6,640 bases of DNA from contig JAJYRY010000021.1 of the NCBI GenBank assembly GCA_021793855.1, positions 1 to 6,640 on the forward strand. The letters are read 5' to 3'. Position 1 is the first letter of the stretch, and the number at the start of each line of letters is the position of its first letter. Source of the stretch: Thermoplasmata archaeon (GTDB lineage: Archaea; Thermoplasmatota; Thermoplasmata; Thermoplasmatales; GCA-001856825). Shown piece by piece: positions 1 through 5,694 of the stretch. Below the pieces are notes generated by a model that saw nothing but the letters and a program-made list of their open reading frames with translations, had not been told where the DNA came from and searched no databases. The position numbers and the translations under genes were made by a program.

Positions 1-626
1 CTTACAGGAACCCTCTTTTCAATGTCTTTCTTTATGTGCTTTGGAATCTTCAATTCCTCCGGTGAAATGAAGTAAAGGGAGACGTCGAACATCGAGAGTG
101 CTTTGCTGAGTGAATGCACCGTTCGACCGTATTTCAAATCGCCCACGAAACCTATGCTTTTTCCGTTCACGGGACCTGATTCCTTCCATACTGTAAAAAT
201 GTCCAGCAGTGCCTGTGTTGGATGTTGCCCAGCACCATCTCCCGCATTTATGACTGGAACGTCTGCGAACTCTGACGCAAGCCTGGCAGCACCCTCAGCA
301 GGGTGCCTCAGCACAATTGCGTCTGAATAACTGTTGACTATCCTTATGGTGTCTGAGAGCGTCTCTCCCTTAGCTACAGAACTCCCCTCAAGAGATCCGA
401 ACCCAAGCACCCTTGCGCCCATCCTCATAGCTGCTGACTCAAAGCTCAGCCTAGTTCTAGTACTAGGTTCGTAGAAAAGAGTAGCAACTATCTTGCCGGA
501 AAGTGGTCTTTCGGGGTGGCCAGAACTTGCATATTGGACCATCTTGTTCGCTTTGTCAATTATCTCCATTATCTCGTCAACGCTGAAGTCGCCAATAGAA
601 ACGATGTCACGATTTAACCACATCAT
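1..626 (-). CDS. pyrB: Aspartate carbamoyltransferase catalytic subunit, C-terminus cut by window edge
   Basis: This enzyme joins carbamoyl phosphate and L-aspartate to give N-carbamoyl-L-aspartate, the committed step of pyrimidine synthesis in the cytosol. I translated the minus strand from ATG at 626 and read 208 residues with no stop; the family is usually about 300 residues, so roughly the last third (most of the aspartate domain) lies off the left edge. Visible motifs are STRTR at residues 55-59 (carbamoyl-phosphate loop), S82 and K86 in SSVAKGET (the Ser/Lys that reach the neighbouring subunit's active site in the E. coli enzyme), RHPAEGAA from 107, HPTQALLDIFT at 135-145 and DLKYGRTVHS at 163-172. 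The ATG is doubled (626 and 623); 626 is preferred because it sits 25.5 bases from the centre of the palindromic TATA box, which implies a leaderless mRNA. Whether pyrI follows, as is common in archaea, cannot be seen. Confidence 0.96.
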   Translation of the reverse strand, partial: MMWLNRDIVSIGDFSVDEIMEIIDKANKMVQYASSGHPERPLSGKIVATLFYEPSTRTRLSFESAAMRMGARVLGFGSLEGSSVAKGETLSDTIRIVNSYSDAIVLRHPAEGAARLASEFADVPVINAGDGAGQHPTQALLDIFTVWKESGPVNGKSIGFVGDLKYGRTVHSLSKALSMFDVSLYFISPEELKIPKHIKKDIEKRVPV

Positions 627-645
627 TTATTGAACAACGCGCGTA

Positions 646-657
646 ATAAATATTTAT
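646..657. promoter_or_regulatory. Palindromic TATA box shared by pyrB and the asparaginase gene
   Basis: ATAAATATTTAT is its own reverse complement, so it reads as the same TATA box on both strands. Its centre is at 651.5, exactly 25.5 bases from the A of the asparaginase ATG (677) and 25.5 bases from the A of the pyrB ATG (626). Archaeal TATA boxes are normally centred about 26-27 bases before transcription starts, so both mRNAs should begin at or very near their start codons. No Shine-Dalgarno site precedes either gene, which agrees. Orientation would depend on flanking BRE bases, which I cannot assign with confidence. Confidence 0.72.
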
Positions 658-676
658 CCTTGACGCATTCAGACCC

Positions 677-1483
677 ATGAGACAGATCATTCTTCATGGC
701 GGGGTCGGGAGCAGTAATGAGCTGAGCGGTTTGCTTGACAAGTACGCATCCTATGCAATCAACTACGAGGATCCCCTTGATGCTGTGGTAGCAGCAGTAA
801 AATACATGGAAGACGACCTAAACTTCAATGCAGGCACAGGTTCTGTAATGAGGCTAGATGGAAGCATCCAGATGGACGCTGCTGTGATGGTAGAAGGTAA
901 TTTCGGATCTGTTATAAACATAGAATTCGTTAAGAATCCTGTTCAGGTAGCGAGGGAGGTTATGGAGAGCAGCCCCCATGTGATTCTATGCGCGGACGGT
1001 GCAACAAAGTTTGCAAGGGAGAAAGGTCATCCCATGTACGATCCTACGACAGATAAAGCAAGGAAGAGATTGGAAGAGGCAAAAGCAGATGCTAAAAAGG
1101 ACCCCAGGTTCCTCTACCAAGAAGCAAGGTCTGTGGACACAGTCGGCGCTGTTGCAAACTTCAACGGAAAGATTGCGGCAGCACTATCCACTGGGGGTTC
1201 CAGCCCTATGATGAGGGGGAGGGTGGGAGATACCCCCATTCCCGGCTCTGGGATCCTGGTGAAGAATGGCTTTGGCATTGCATCAACTGGAGTAGGAGAG
1301 GAGATAATCAGGAGACAGTTATCATATGACCTCTACTGTAACAGGGACAATCTTGAGAAAGAGTGGGAATCAATTGCAGGCCATTCCAAATATTCCCTTG
1401 GTGCCGTTGGGTTCAACGGGGAAAAATCGTTTGTACTTGCTAACAAGTCCATGGCGCATGGGTATGCAAGGAATGACCACTGA
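677..1483 (+). CDS. Isoaspartyl peptidase / L-asparaginase (Ntn-hydrolase, plant-type family)
   Basis: This family hydrolyses isoaspartyl dipeptides and L-asparagine to release aspartate, in the cytosol; some members mainly clear damaged isoaspartyl peptides. The precursor cleaves itself so that an internal threonine becomes the N-terminal nucleophile. In this 268-residue protein the nucleophile is T155 in VDTVGAVA, giving an alpha chain of about 154 and a beta chain of about 114 residues. Other family motifs are HGGVGS at 7-12, NAGTGSV at 51-57, STGG at 171-174, GRVGD at 181-185 and STGVGEE at 203-209. The residue before the nucleophile is Asp, as in Taspase1 and, from memory, several archaeal members, rather than the Gly of the E. 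coli enzyme. The protein is shorter than typical members (about 300 residues). ATG 677 matches a leaderless start from the TATA box at 646-657. It is divergent from pyrB, which consumes aspartate. Whether asparagine or isoaspartyl peptides is the main substrate is not visible. Confidence 0.93.
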   Translation: MRQIILHGGVGSSNELSGLLDKYASYAINYEDPLDAVVAAVKYMEDDLNFNAGTGSVMRLDGSIQMDAAVMVEGNFGSVINIEFVKNPVQVAREVMESSPHVILCADGATKFAREKGHPMYDPTTDKARKRLEEAKADAKKDPRFLYQEARSVDTVGAVANFNGKIAAALSTGGSSPMMRGRVGDTPIPGSGILVKNGFGIASTGVGEEIIRRQLSYDLYCNRDNLEKEWESIAGHSKYSLGAVGFNGEKSFVLANKSMAHGYARNDH

Positions 1484-1504
1484 CATCTTTTCTTATCTAA
1501 GATG
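1484..1504 (+). terminator. Possible weak terminator after the asparaginase gene
   Basis: Directly after the stop codon, CATCTT (1484-1489) and AAGATG (1499-1504) can pair around a 9-base, T-rich loop, and the left half reads CTTTTCTT. Archaeal termination often uses T-rich tracts. The stem is only 6 pairs and AT-rich, and no run of T follows it, so this may be chance. The rest of the gap to ftsZ shows only the TATA box at 1548-1557. Confidence 0.22.
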
Positions 1505-1547
1505 GGTTTCGTGATATGGGGAGTATAACTTGCCCTTGCAGCATCAC

Positions 1548-1557
1548 ATATAAATAT
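1548..1557 (+). promoter_or_regulatory. TATA box for the ftsZ-secE-spt5-ribosomal operon
   Basis: ATATAAATAT, centred at 1552.5, is the best TATA-like match in the 103 bases between the asparaginase gene and ftsZ. With the 25.5-base spacing seen at the pyrB/asparaginase promoter, transcription would begin near 1578, leaving a leader of about 9 bases before ATG 1587. No other clear TATA box is seen before rpl11, so this is likely the main promoter for the whole cluster. Confidence 0.6.
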
Positions 1558-1586
1558 CGAAATAATTTGTCAAAGTGGTAGTTAGT

Positions 1587-2579
1587 ATGCCTGACAACGA
1601 AACATTTCAAGACACCGACGCAGAGTTAATAGAAGTTTTGAAAAGCTTGAAAACAAGCATCAAAATTTTCGGCTGCGGAGGATCAGGATCAAACACCATC
1701 AGCAGGATAATGGAGGAGGGAATACAAGGCGCAGACATAATAGCAGCAAATACGGATGCGCAGCATCTGCTCCTCACCCAGGCCTCCAAGAAGATCTTAC
1801 TTGGGAAGAGGACAACTAGGGGGCTCGGCGCCGGAGCCATACCACAGATAGGTGAGATGTCTGCAAGGGAGGCAGAAATAGACATAAACGAAGCGGTAGA
1901 AGGAGCAGATATAGTTTTCATAACAGCAGGCATGGGAGGGGGAACGGGAACAGGCTCAGCACCAGTTGTCGCAGAAGTGGCAAAGAATGCCGGTGCCCTG
2001 GTAATTTCAGTCGTAACCACTCCATTCTCGTCAGAGGGTACTATGAGGAAGGAGAATGCCCTGTGGGGACTTGAAAAACTGAAGGAGAAATCAGATACGA
2101 TTGTCATCATACCCAACGATAAACTTCTGGAGATAGTCCCAAGATTGCCGCTAAATGAGGCCTTCAGGTTCGCAGACGAGATACTTATGAAATCCATAAA
2201 GGGATTGACTGAACTTGTCACAAAGCCTGGACTGGTAAATCTTGATTTCAATGATTTGAAGACTGTTATGAAGGACGGTGGAACAGCCATGATCGGGATG
2301 GGGCAATCAGGTTCACAGGAAAGAGCCTTGGAGGCAGCAAAGAAGGCGCTAAGCTCTCCACTGCTGGATCTTGAAATATCAACTGCCACGTCAGCCATAG
2401 TCTCCGTTACCGGAAGTTCGAACATGTCAGTCGAGGAGGCGCACACAGTTCTCGATGAGATTAAGAAGAGGATAAACCCCAATGCGAGAATCATATGGGG
2501 CGCAAGGATCGATGAGACTATGAAAAATGATATAAAGGTATTAGCCATATTGGTAGGAGCCAAAAACAAGTACGTTTAG
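1587..2579 (+). CDS. ftsZ: Cell division GTPase FtsZ (archaeal, probably FtsZ1 group)
   Basis: FtsZ is a tubulin-like GTPase that polymerises into the division ring on the inner face of the membrane. The 330-residue protein shows the GTP-binding FGCGGSGSNT at 28-37, NTDAQ at 55-59, the tubulin signature GGGTGTG at 117-123, the loop TTPFSSEGTMR at 144-154, and the T7 synergy loop NLDFNDLKTVM at 218-228, with D220 and D223 in the catalytic Asp positions. A GTG at 1575 would add four residues, but it lies only 22.5 bases from the TATA centre; ATG 1587 fits a short leader better. The protein ends about five residues after the last strand of the globular domain (IKVLAILVGA), so the disordered linker and C-terminal peptide that usually bind a membrane anchor are absent. 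It is first in an operon with secE 12 bases downstream. Assignment to FtsZ1 rests on this gene order, known in other euryarchaea, not on a tree. Confidence 0.96.
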   Translation: MPDNETFQDTDAELIEVLKSLKTSIKIFGCGGSGSNTISRIMEEGIQGADIIAANTDAQHLLLTQASKKILLGKRTTRGLGAGAIPQIGEMSAREAEIDINEAVEGADIVFITAGMGGGTGTGSAPVVAEVAKNAGALVISVVTTPFSSEGTMRKENALWGLEKLKEKSDTIVIIPNDKLLEIVPRLPLNEAFRFADEILMKSIKGLTELVTKPGLVNLDFNDLKTVMKDGGTAMIGMGQSGSQERALEAAKKALSSPLLDLEISTATSAIVSVTGSSNMSVEEAHTVLDEIKKRINPNARIIWGARIDETMKNDIKVLAILVGAKNKYV

Positions 2580-2583
2580 AGGT
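2579..2583 (+). promoter_or_regulatory. Shine-Dalgarno site fixing the secE start
   Basis: GAGGT overlaps the end of the ftsZ stop codon and lies 8 bases before ATG 2592. The in-frame ATG at 2601 has no comparable site, so 2592 is chosen for secE. Confidence 0.6.
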
Positions 2584-2591
2584 AGCCATAT

Positions 2592-2816
2592 ATGGTTGAT
2601 ATGGATGATAGGATAGAGGATCTAGAGGATTCTATTACAGAACGAGTAAAGAAGATAGGTAGAGGAAAGTATTCCAGAATTCTCAAAATGGCAAAAAAGC
2701 CAACCAGGGATGAATTCGGGAAATCTTCGCTGATAACGGGGATTGGAATCATAATTATAGGGGGGGTTGGGTTCATCATCTACCTCCTTATGAACGTTCT
2801 TTTCAAGGTGCCGTAG
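2592..2816 (+). CDS. secE: Preprotein translocase subunit SecE (Sec61 gamma)
   Basis: SecE clamps the two halves of the SecY channel in the cytoplasmic membrane and is essential for protein export. The 74-residue product has the archaeal plan: an acidic N-terminus (1-14), an amphipathic cytosolic helix of about 15-40 ending in the conserved KKPTRDEF at 35-42, then one membrane helix of about 47-70 (LITGIGIIIIGGVGFIIYLL). Length and the KPTRDEF-to-helix spacing are as expected for the family. The gene lies 12 bases after ftsZ, and its stop codon directly touches the spt5 ATG. The secE-nusG/spt5 pairing is ancient and found in both bacteria and archaea. The last codons, AAG GTG CCG, also supply the Shine-Dalgarno site of spt5, so translation of the two genes is probably coupled. 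Confidence 0.94.
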   Translation: MVDMDDRIEDLEDSITERVKKIGRGKYSRILKMAKKPTRDEFGKSSLITGIGIIIIGGVGFIIYLLMNVLFKVP

Positions 2817-3632
2817 ATGGTCAAATGGAGCTGTGACGGCAAGGATTCGGAAGTTGGCACCAACAAGAAAGTACCATTCAACCTGGTCATAGAAAACGAA
2901 GAAGGCGTCGAAAAGGAGGGATCCTTAGAGCTCTCACTGGATATCCACGAACAGAAGGAAGAAATAGAATGGTTCCTGATAGAGGAACAGAAGAGAGGCA
3001 AGCAGGTAGCTATATCCCCTAAGAACCAGGACCTGCTGAAGATACAATACAAGCTGAAGCCCAAGTCAAATGAGGTCCATTCACTATCCGTCGAGACTCC
3101 AAAGGGAGGGGAAATAGGGGACTACGCAACAGTAACACTGAAATCAGATGGAAATTCAAGCAATCTCTTCTCCATTAAGGTGAAACAGACAATAATTGTC
3201 GTCAAGACGACAATTGGACAGGAGATTAAGATCGCAAGAGACATTGGCCTGAAGGCAAAAATAGAGAAACAGGAGTACATATTCTCGATACTCGTTCCTC
3301 CAGACGTAAAAGGTTATATTTTTATTGAAACGCTCTACCCGGACAGGACCATGGGACTGCTCCGGACGGTGCGAGGTGCAAGGAACATGATAGCTGGAGA
3401 AGTTCAGCTATCTGAGATAGAGAATTACCTGGTATCCAAGCCAGCAGTAGAGTCCCTTGGAGTTGGCAATTTCGTAGAGGTGACTGAAGGACCATTCAAG
3501 GGTGAGAAGGCAAGGATTACTCATGTAGACAGTCAGAAGGATGAAATAACACTTGAACTTCAGAATGCAATCGTACCAATTCCGCTCACTGTGAAAGCTG
3601 ATTCTGTAAAATTGTTGGAGAAAGAGGTGTAA
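2817..3632 (+). CDS. spt5: Transcription elongation factor Spt5 (NusG) with extra N-terminal beta-rich domain
   Basis: Spt5 binds the RNA polymerase clamp with Spt4, bridges the cleft and raises processivity; its KOW domain can contact the ribosome. The archaeal two-domain form is clear at residues 125-271: an NGN domain (about 125-207, with ILVPPDVKGYIFIE at 158-171, VRGARNMIAGEV at 185-196 and SKPAVE at 207-212) and a KOW domain (about 215-268, with GPFKGEKARI at 225-234). Archaeal Spt5 is usually near 150 residues; this one has 271. The first 124 residues show an alternating hydrophobic, beta-strand pattern, with NLVIENEEG at 22-30 and GDYATVTLKSD at 101-111, resembling Ig-like sandwich domains of the NEW3/CARDB type; no signal peptide or membrane helix is present. 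The ATG touches the secE stop and follows AAGGTG by 6 bases. An in-frame GTG at 3180 would give a canonical-length protein but lacks a Shine-Dalgarno site. The Spt5 call is firm; the fold of the extension is inferred. Confidence 0.95.
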   Translation: MVKWSCDGKDSEVGTNKKVPFNLVIENEEGVEKEGSLELSLDIHEQKEEIEWFLIEEQKRGKQVAISPKNQDLLKIQYKLKPKSNEVHSLSVETPKGGEIGDYATVTLKSDGNSSNLFSIKVKQTIIVVKTTIGQEIKIARDIGLKAKIEKQEYIFSILVPPDVKGYIFIETLYPDRTMGLLRTVRGARNMIAGEVQLSEIENYLVSKPAVESLGVGNFVEVTEGPFKGEKARITHVDSQKDEITLELQNAIVPIPLTVKADSVKLLEKEV

Positions 3633-3635
3633 AGA

Positions 3636-4103
3636 ATGCCGCAAGAAATATCTGTAATGGTTGAGGGTGGAAAGGCAACTGCCGGACCGCCACTAGGACC
3701 TGCACTTGGACCGATGGGTGTAAACATTGGCCTAGTGCTGAAGGAAATAAACGACAAGACAAAATTGTTCTCTGGTATGCAGGTACCCGTAAAGGTTATA
3801 GTGGACCCGGAAACAAAGAAATTTGAAATATCCGTTGGAAAACCCCCAGTATCTGCACTCCTGAAAAAGGAGCTTGGAATTGAGACTGCTACCGGTGCCT
3901 CAAAGACAAAAACATCGGGGGACCTCAAGGTAAGTCAGATAAAGAAGGTGGCAGAGATGAAGATAGACAACATGACAGCGAGTTCCATAAAGTCAGCTGT
4001 AATGGAAGTGCTGGGAACCTGCGTGTCGATGGGTATTACAGTTGATGGCAAGGATCCAAGGGAGATACAAAAACTTATTAAAGACGGGTCAATCGCCATC
4101 TAG
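3636..4103 (+). CDS. rpl11: Large ribosomal subunit protein L11 (uL11)
   Basis: L11 binds the GTPase-centre region of 23S rRNA at the base of the stalk, where elongation factors act. The 155-residue protein has the N-terminal signature PPLGPALGPMGVNI at 18-31, the linker GKPPVSALLKKELG at 68-81, and a C-terminal rRNA-binding domain (about 70-155) containing KIDNMTASSIKSAVMEVLGT at 109-128 and SMGITVDGKDP at 131-141. The length is normal for archaea (about 160). The start is firm: GAGGTG at 3624-3629, formed by the last two codons of spt5, lies 6 bases upstream, and only 3 bases separate the genes. The stop codon lies inside the left arm of the hairpin before rpl1, so ribosomes finishing L11 would open that structure. 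Confidence 0.97.
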   Translation: MPQEISVMVEGGKATAGPPLGPALGPMGVNIGLVLKEINDKTKLFSGMQVPVKVIVDPETKKFEISVGKPPVSALLKKELGIETATGASKTKTSGDLKVSQIKKVAEMKIDNMTASSIKSAVMEVLGTCVSMGITVDGKDPREIQKLIKDGSIAI

Positions 4104-4138
4104 AGTAGAAGAGCCCTGCGCTCGCGAGACTACTCTGG
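4100..4138 (+). promoter_or_regulatory. Two-stem mRNA hairpin before rpl1, candidate L1 autoregulatory site
   Basis: AGAGTAG (4102-4108) pairs perfectly with CTACTCT (4130-4136), and C4100-G4138 plus a T-G wobble extend it. Inside, GAGC (4111-4114) pairs with GCTC (4120-4123) around CCTGC. Between the two stems is an uneven internal loop: AA on the 5' side and GCGAGA on the 3' side. Known L1 sites in 23S rRNA and in archaeal L1 mRNAs have this plan, two helices with a purine-rich loop longer on the 3' side. The right arm runs into the GGTG of the rpl1 Shine-Dalgarno site (4137-4140), so binding could block rpl1 translation. The fold is read by eye; L1 binding is inferred. Confidence 0.6.
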
Positions 4139-4147
4139 TGTATACTA

Positions 4148-4792
4148 ATGGAAAGCGAAACTTTAAAGAAGAGTCTAGAGGAGGCAATAAATAAGTCTCC
4201 AAAGAGGAATTTTGGGGAGACAATAGATATTGCGATAAACCTCAAGGATGTTGATTTGTCAAATCCAAAGAACAGAATCAACGAGGAGATAGTACTCCCT
4301 AATGGAAGGGGGAGGAAGGTAAAGATCGGATTGATTTCAGGAAACGAAATGGCATCTAAGGCAAAGGGTTCTGTTGATAAATTCATATCCGCTGAAGAAC
4401 TTGACAAGATGAGCGACAACAAGAGAGCGACTAAAAAAATGGTCAACGAGACAGATTTTTTCCTTGCAGAGATAGCTCTGATGCCCAGGGTTGGTAAGAT
4501 ACTGGGTGGTATTATGGGACCAAGAGGAAAGATGCCTAGGCCAATTCCAGCTACAGTAGATCCCGTTCCCATAATAAATAACCTGAGAAGGACAGTCAAG
4601 GCGAGGAGCAAAGAGAAGCCAGTAGTTCATGTGCCCATAGGCACCAAGGACATGGAAGTAGACAAAATAGTCGAGAATGGACTGGAAGTAATAAAGAGGA
4701 TAGAGTCCAAGCTAGAGAAGGGTGAGGACAACATCAGGACAGTATATGTGAAAACTACGATGGGTCCTGCAGTAAAGGTTGAGGTGAAGTAA
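4148..4792 (+). CDS. rpl1: Large ribosomal subunit protein L1 (uL1)
   Basis: L1 forms the mobile L1 stalk that helps deacylated tRNA leave the E site; in methanogens it also represses its own operon by binding mRNA. The 214-residue product matches archaeal length (about 215-220). Domain I is built from both ends: FGETIDIAINL at 22-32 and the C-terminal TVYVKTTMGPAVKVEVK at 198-214, which holds the conserved T-M-G RNA-binding residues (204-206). Domain II includes ALMPRVGKILGGIMGPRGKM at 110-129. The start at 4148 follows CTGGTG by 7 bases, a weaker site than at neighbouring genes, and the 44 bases after rpl11 hold the hairpin at 4100-4138. The gene ends with GAG GTG AAG TAA, which carries the rpl10 Shine-Dalgarno site, and touches the rpl10 ATG. 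L1 may therefore control rpl1, rpl10 and perhaps rpl12 together. Confidence 0.97.
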   Translation: MESETLKKSLEEAINKSPKRNFGETIDIAINLKDVDLSNPKNRINEEIVLPNGRGRKVKIGLISGNEMASKAKGSVDKFISAEELDKMSDNKRATKKMVNETDFFLAEIALMPRVGKILGGIMGPRGKMPRPIPATVDPVPIINNLRRTVKARSKEKPVVHVPIGTKDMEVDKIVENGLEVIKRIESKLEKGEDNIRTVYVKTTMGPAVKVEVK

Positions 4793-5647
4793 ATGAAGGA
4801 AAACAGGTTCTCTGAATCCAAGGACCAGGCAATAAAGTCCCTTTCAGAGGACATAAGGAACTCGAAGTCAATAGCACTTGTTGGTATCGAGCGAGTACCC
4901 GGTAAGCAGTTCCAAGAGATAAGAAGGGCACTGAGGGGAAAAGCGAAGATAAAGGTGGTAAAGAAAACATTCCTCAAGAGAGCTTTTGAAGAGATGAACA
5001 TTGAAGCAATAAGGGGGATGGAAAACTACATGGACGGACCTGTTGCAGCAATATTCTCAAAAGAGAACCCATTCAAACTTTTCAGGGAGATCGAAAGCAG
5101 CAGGACGAGGGCTCCTGCGAAGGGAGGAGAGACTGCACCTGAGGACATTGTCCTTGAAGCAAAACCAACCAGTCTCAAGCCGGGACCAGTCGTCGGAGAA
5201 CTGCAAAAAGCAGGGATACCAGCGTCTATAGACCAGGGGAAAGTTGTCATAAGGAAGGAGACTGTTCTTGTTAAGAAGGGGGAGAAAATTTCTAAGGAAA
5301 AAGCCATTGCAATGGCAAAACTTGAAATAATGCCCCTTGAGATAGGTCTGGATTTCAGGGCTGCCTATGAGGAAGGCATAGTCTTCGAGAAGAGCGTGCT
5401 TGGATCATCAACCCAGGACTTCGTAAACAAACTTGTGGCAGGTCACTCAATGGCCATAGGCCTGTCGTTACACATCAACTACTACAACAGAGAAACAGCA
5501 CCTATTTTCATATCAAATGCCTACAAGAATGCGATTGCTGTCAGCTTGGCTGCTTCATATCCGACGAAGGAGAATATCAAAATGCTCCTTGCAAAAGGCA
5601 ACTCCATTGCAAAGTCTCTGGAAGGCAAGGTTCCAAGGGGTGCATAG
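4793..5647 (+). CDS. rpl10: Large ribosomal subunit stalk protein L10 (uL10, archaeal P0)
   Basis: P0 anchors the stalk to 23S rRNA beside L11 and carries L12/P1 dimers that recruit translation GTPases. The 284-residue product has an rRNA-binding domain at about 1-105 (IALVGIERVPGKQFQEIRR at 27-45, KKTFLKRAFEE at 57-67), the archaeal/eukaryotic inserted domain II at about 106-185 (APAKGGETAPEDIVL at 107-121, KPGPVVGELQKAGIPA at 129-144), and a helical spine at about 205-278 that binds P1 dimers. It ends in SLEGKVPRGA. Archaeal P0 proteins usually run past 310 residues and finish with a charged tail and a GLGALFG-like end; neither is present here, and no other frame downstream encodes one, so a simple frameshift is not the cause. 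The ATG touches the rpl1 stop, with GAGGTG 6 bases upstream. A gap of 53 bases separates it from rpl12. Confidence 0.96.
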   Translation: MKENRFSESKDQAIKSLSEDIRNSKSIALVGIERVPGKQFQEIRRALRGKAKIKVVKKTFLKRAFEEMNIEAIRGMENYMDGPVAAIFSKENPFKLFREIESSRTRAPAKGGETAPEDIVLEAKPTSLKPGPVVGELQKAGIPASIDQGKVVIRKETVLVKKGEKISKEKAIAMAKLEIMPLEIGLDFRAAYEEGIVFEKSVLGSSTQDFVNKLVAGHSMAIGLSLHINYYNRETAPIFISNAYKNAIAVSLAASYPTKENIKMLLAKGNSIAKSLEGKVPRGA

Positions 5648-5688
5648 AAAATGTTTAAGACGCTTAGTTTATTATCTTGGAGTAATTA

Positions 5689-5694
5689 GGGGTG
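5689..5694 (+). promoter_or_regulatory. Shine-Dalgarno site fixing the rpl12 start at ATG 5701
   Basis: GGGGTG (followed by A) is 6 bases before ATG 5701, the same spacing as at spt5, rpl11 and rpl10. An in-frame GTG at 5692 would add three residues (MKS), but it lies inside this site, and archaeal P1 proteins begin MEYIY. The start is therefore placed at 5701. Confidence 0.75.

Noticed and set aside
103..330. A 75-codon plus-strand frame opposite pyrB
   Set aside because: The minus strand here encodes clear PyrB motifs (HPTQ, K86, HPAEG); the plus frame has no recognisable features or start signals.
1575..1586. GTG start for ftsZ, four codons upstream
   Set aside because: It lies only 22.5 bases from the TATA centre, so it would probably be at or before the transcription start, and it adds only MVVS ahead of a plain ATG. 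It cannot be fully excluded as a leaderless GTG start.
1607..2569. A 320-codon open frame on the minus strand opposite ftsZ
   Set aside because: It exactly mirrors ftsZ, has low-complexity Ser/Phe/Ile-rich sequence and no family resemblance; it is a by-product of ftsZ codon use.
4121..4128. CTCGCGAG palindrome as an operator on DNA
   Set aside because: It falls within the RNA hairpin before rpl1, inside an operon and far from a TATA box, so the RNA structure explains it better.
4078..4630. Minus-strand frames of 97-177 codons opposite rpl1
   Set aside because: They are shadows of the conserved L1 gene with no family features.
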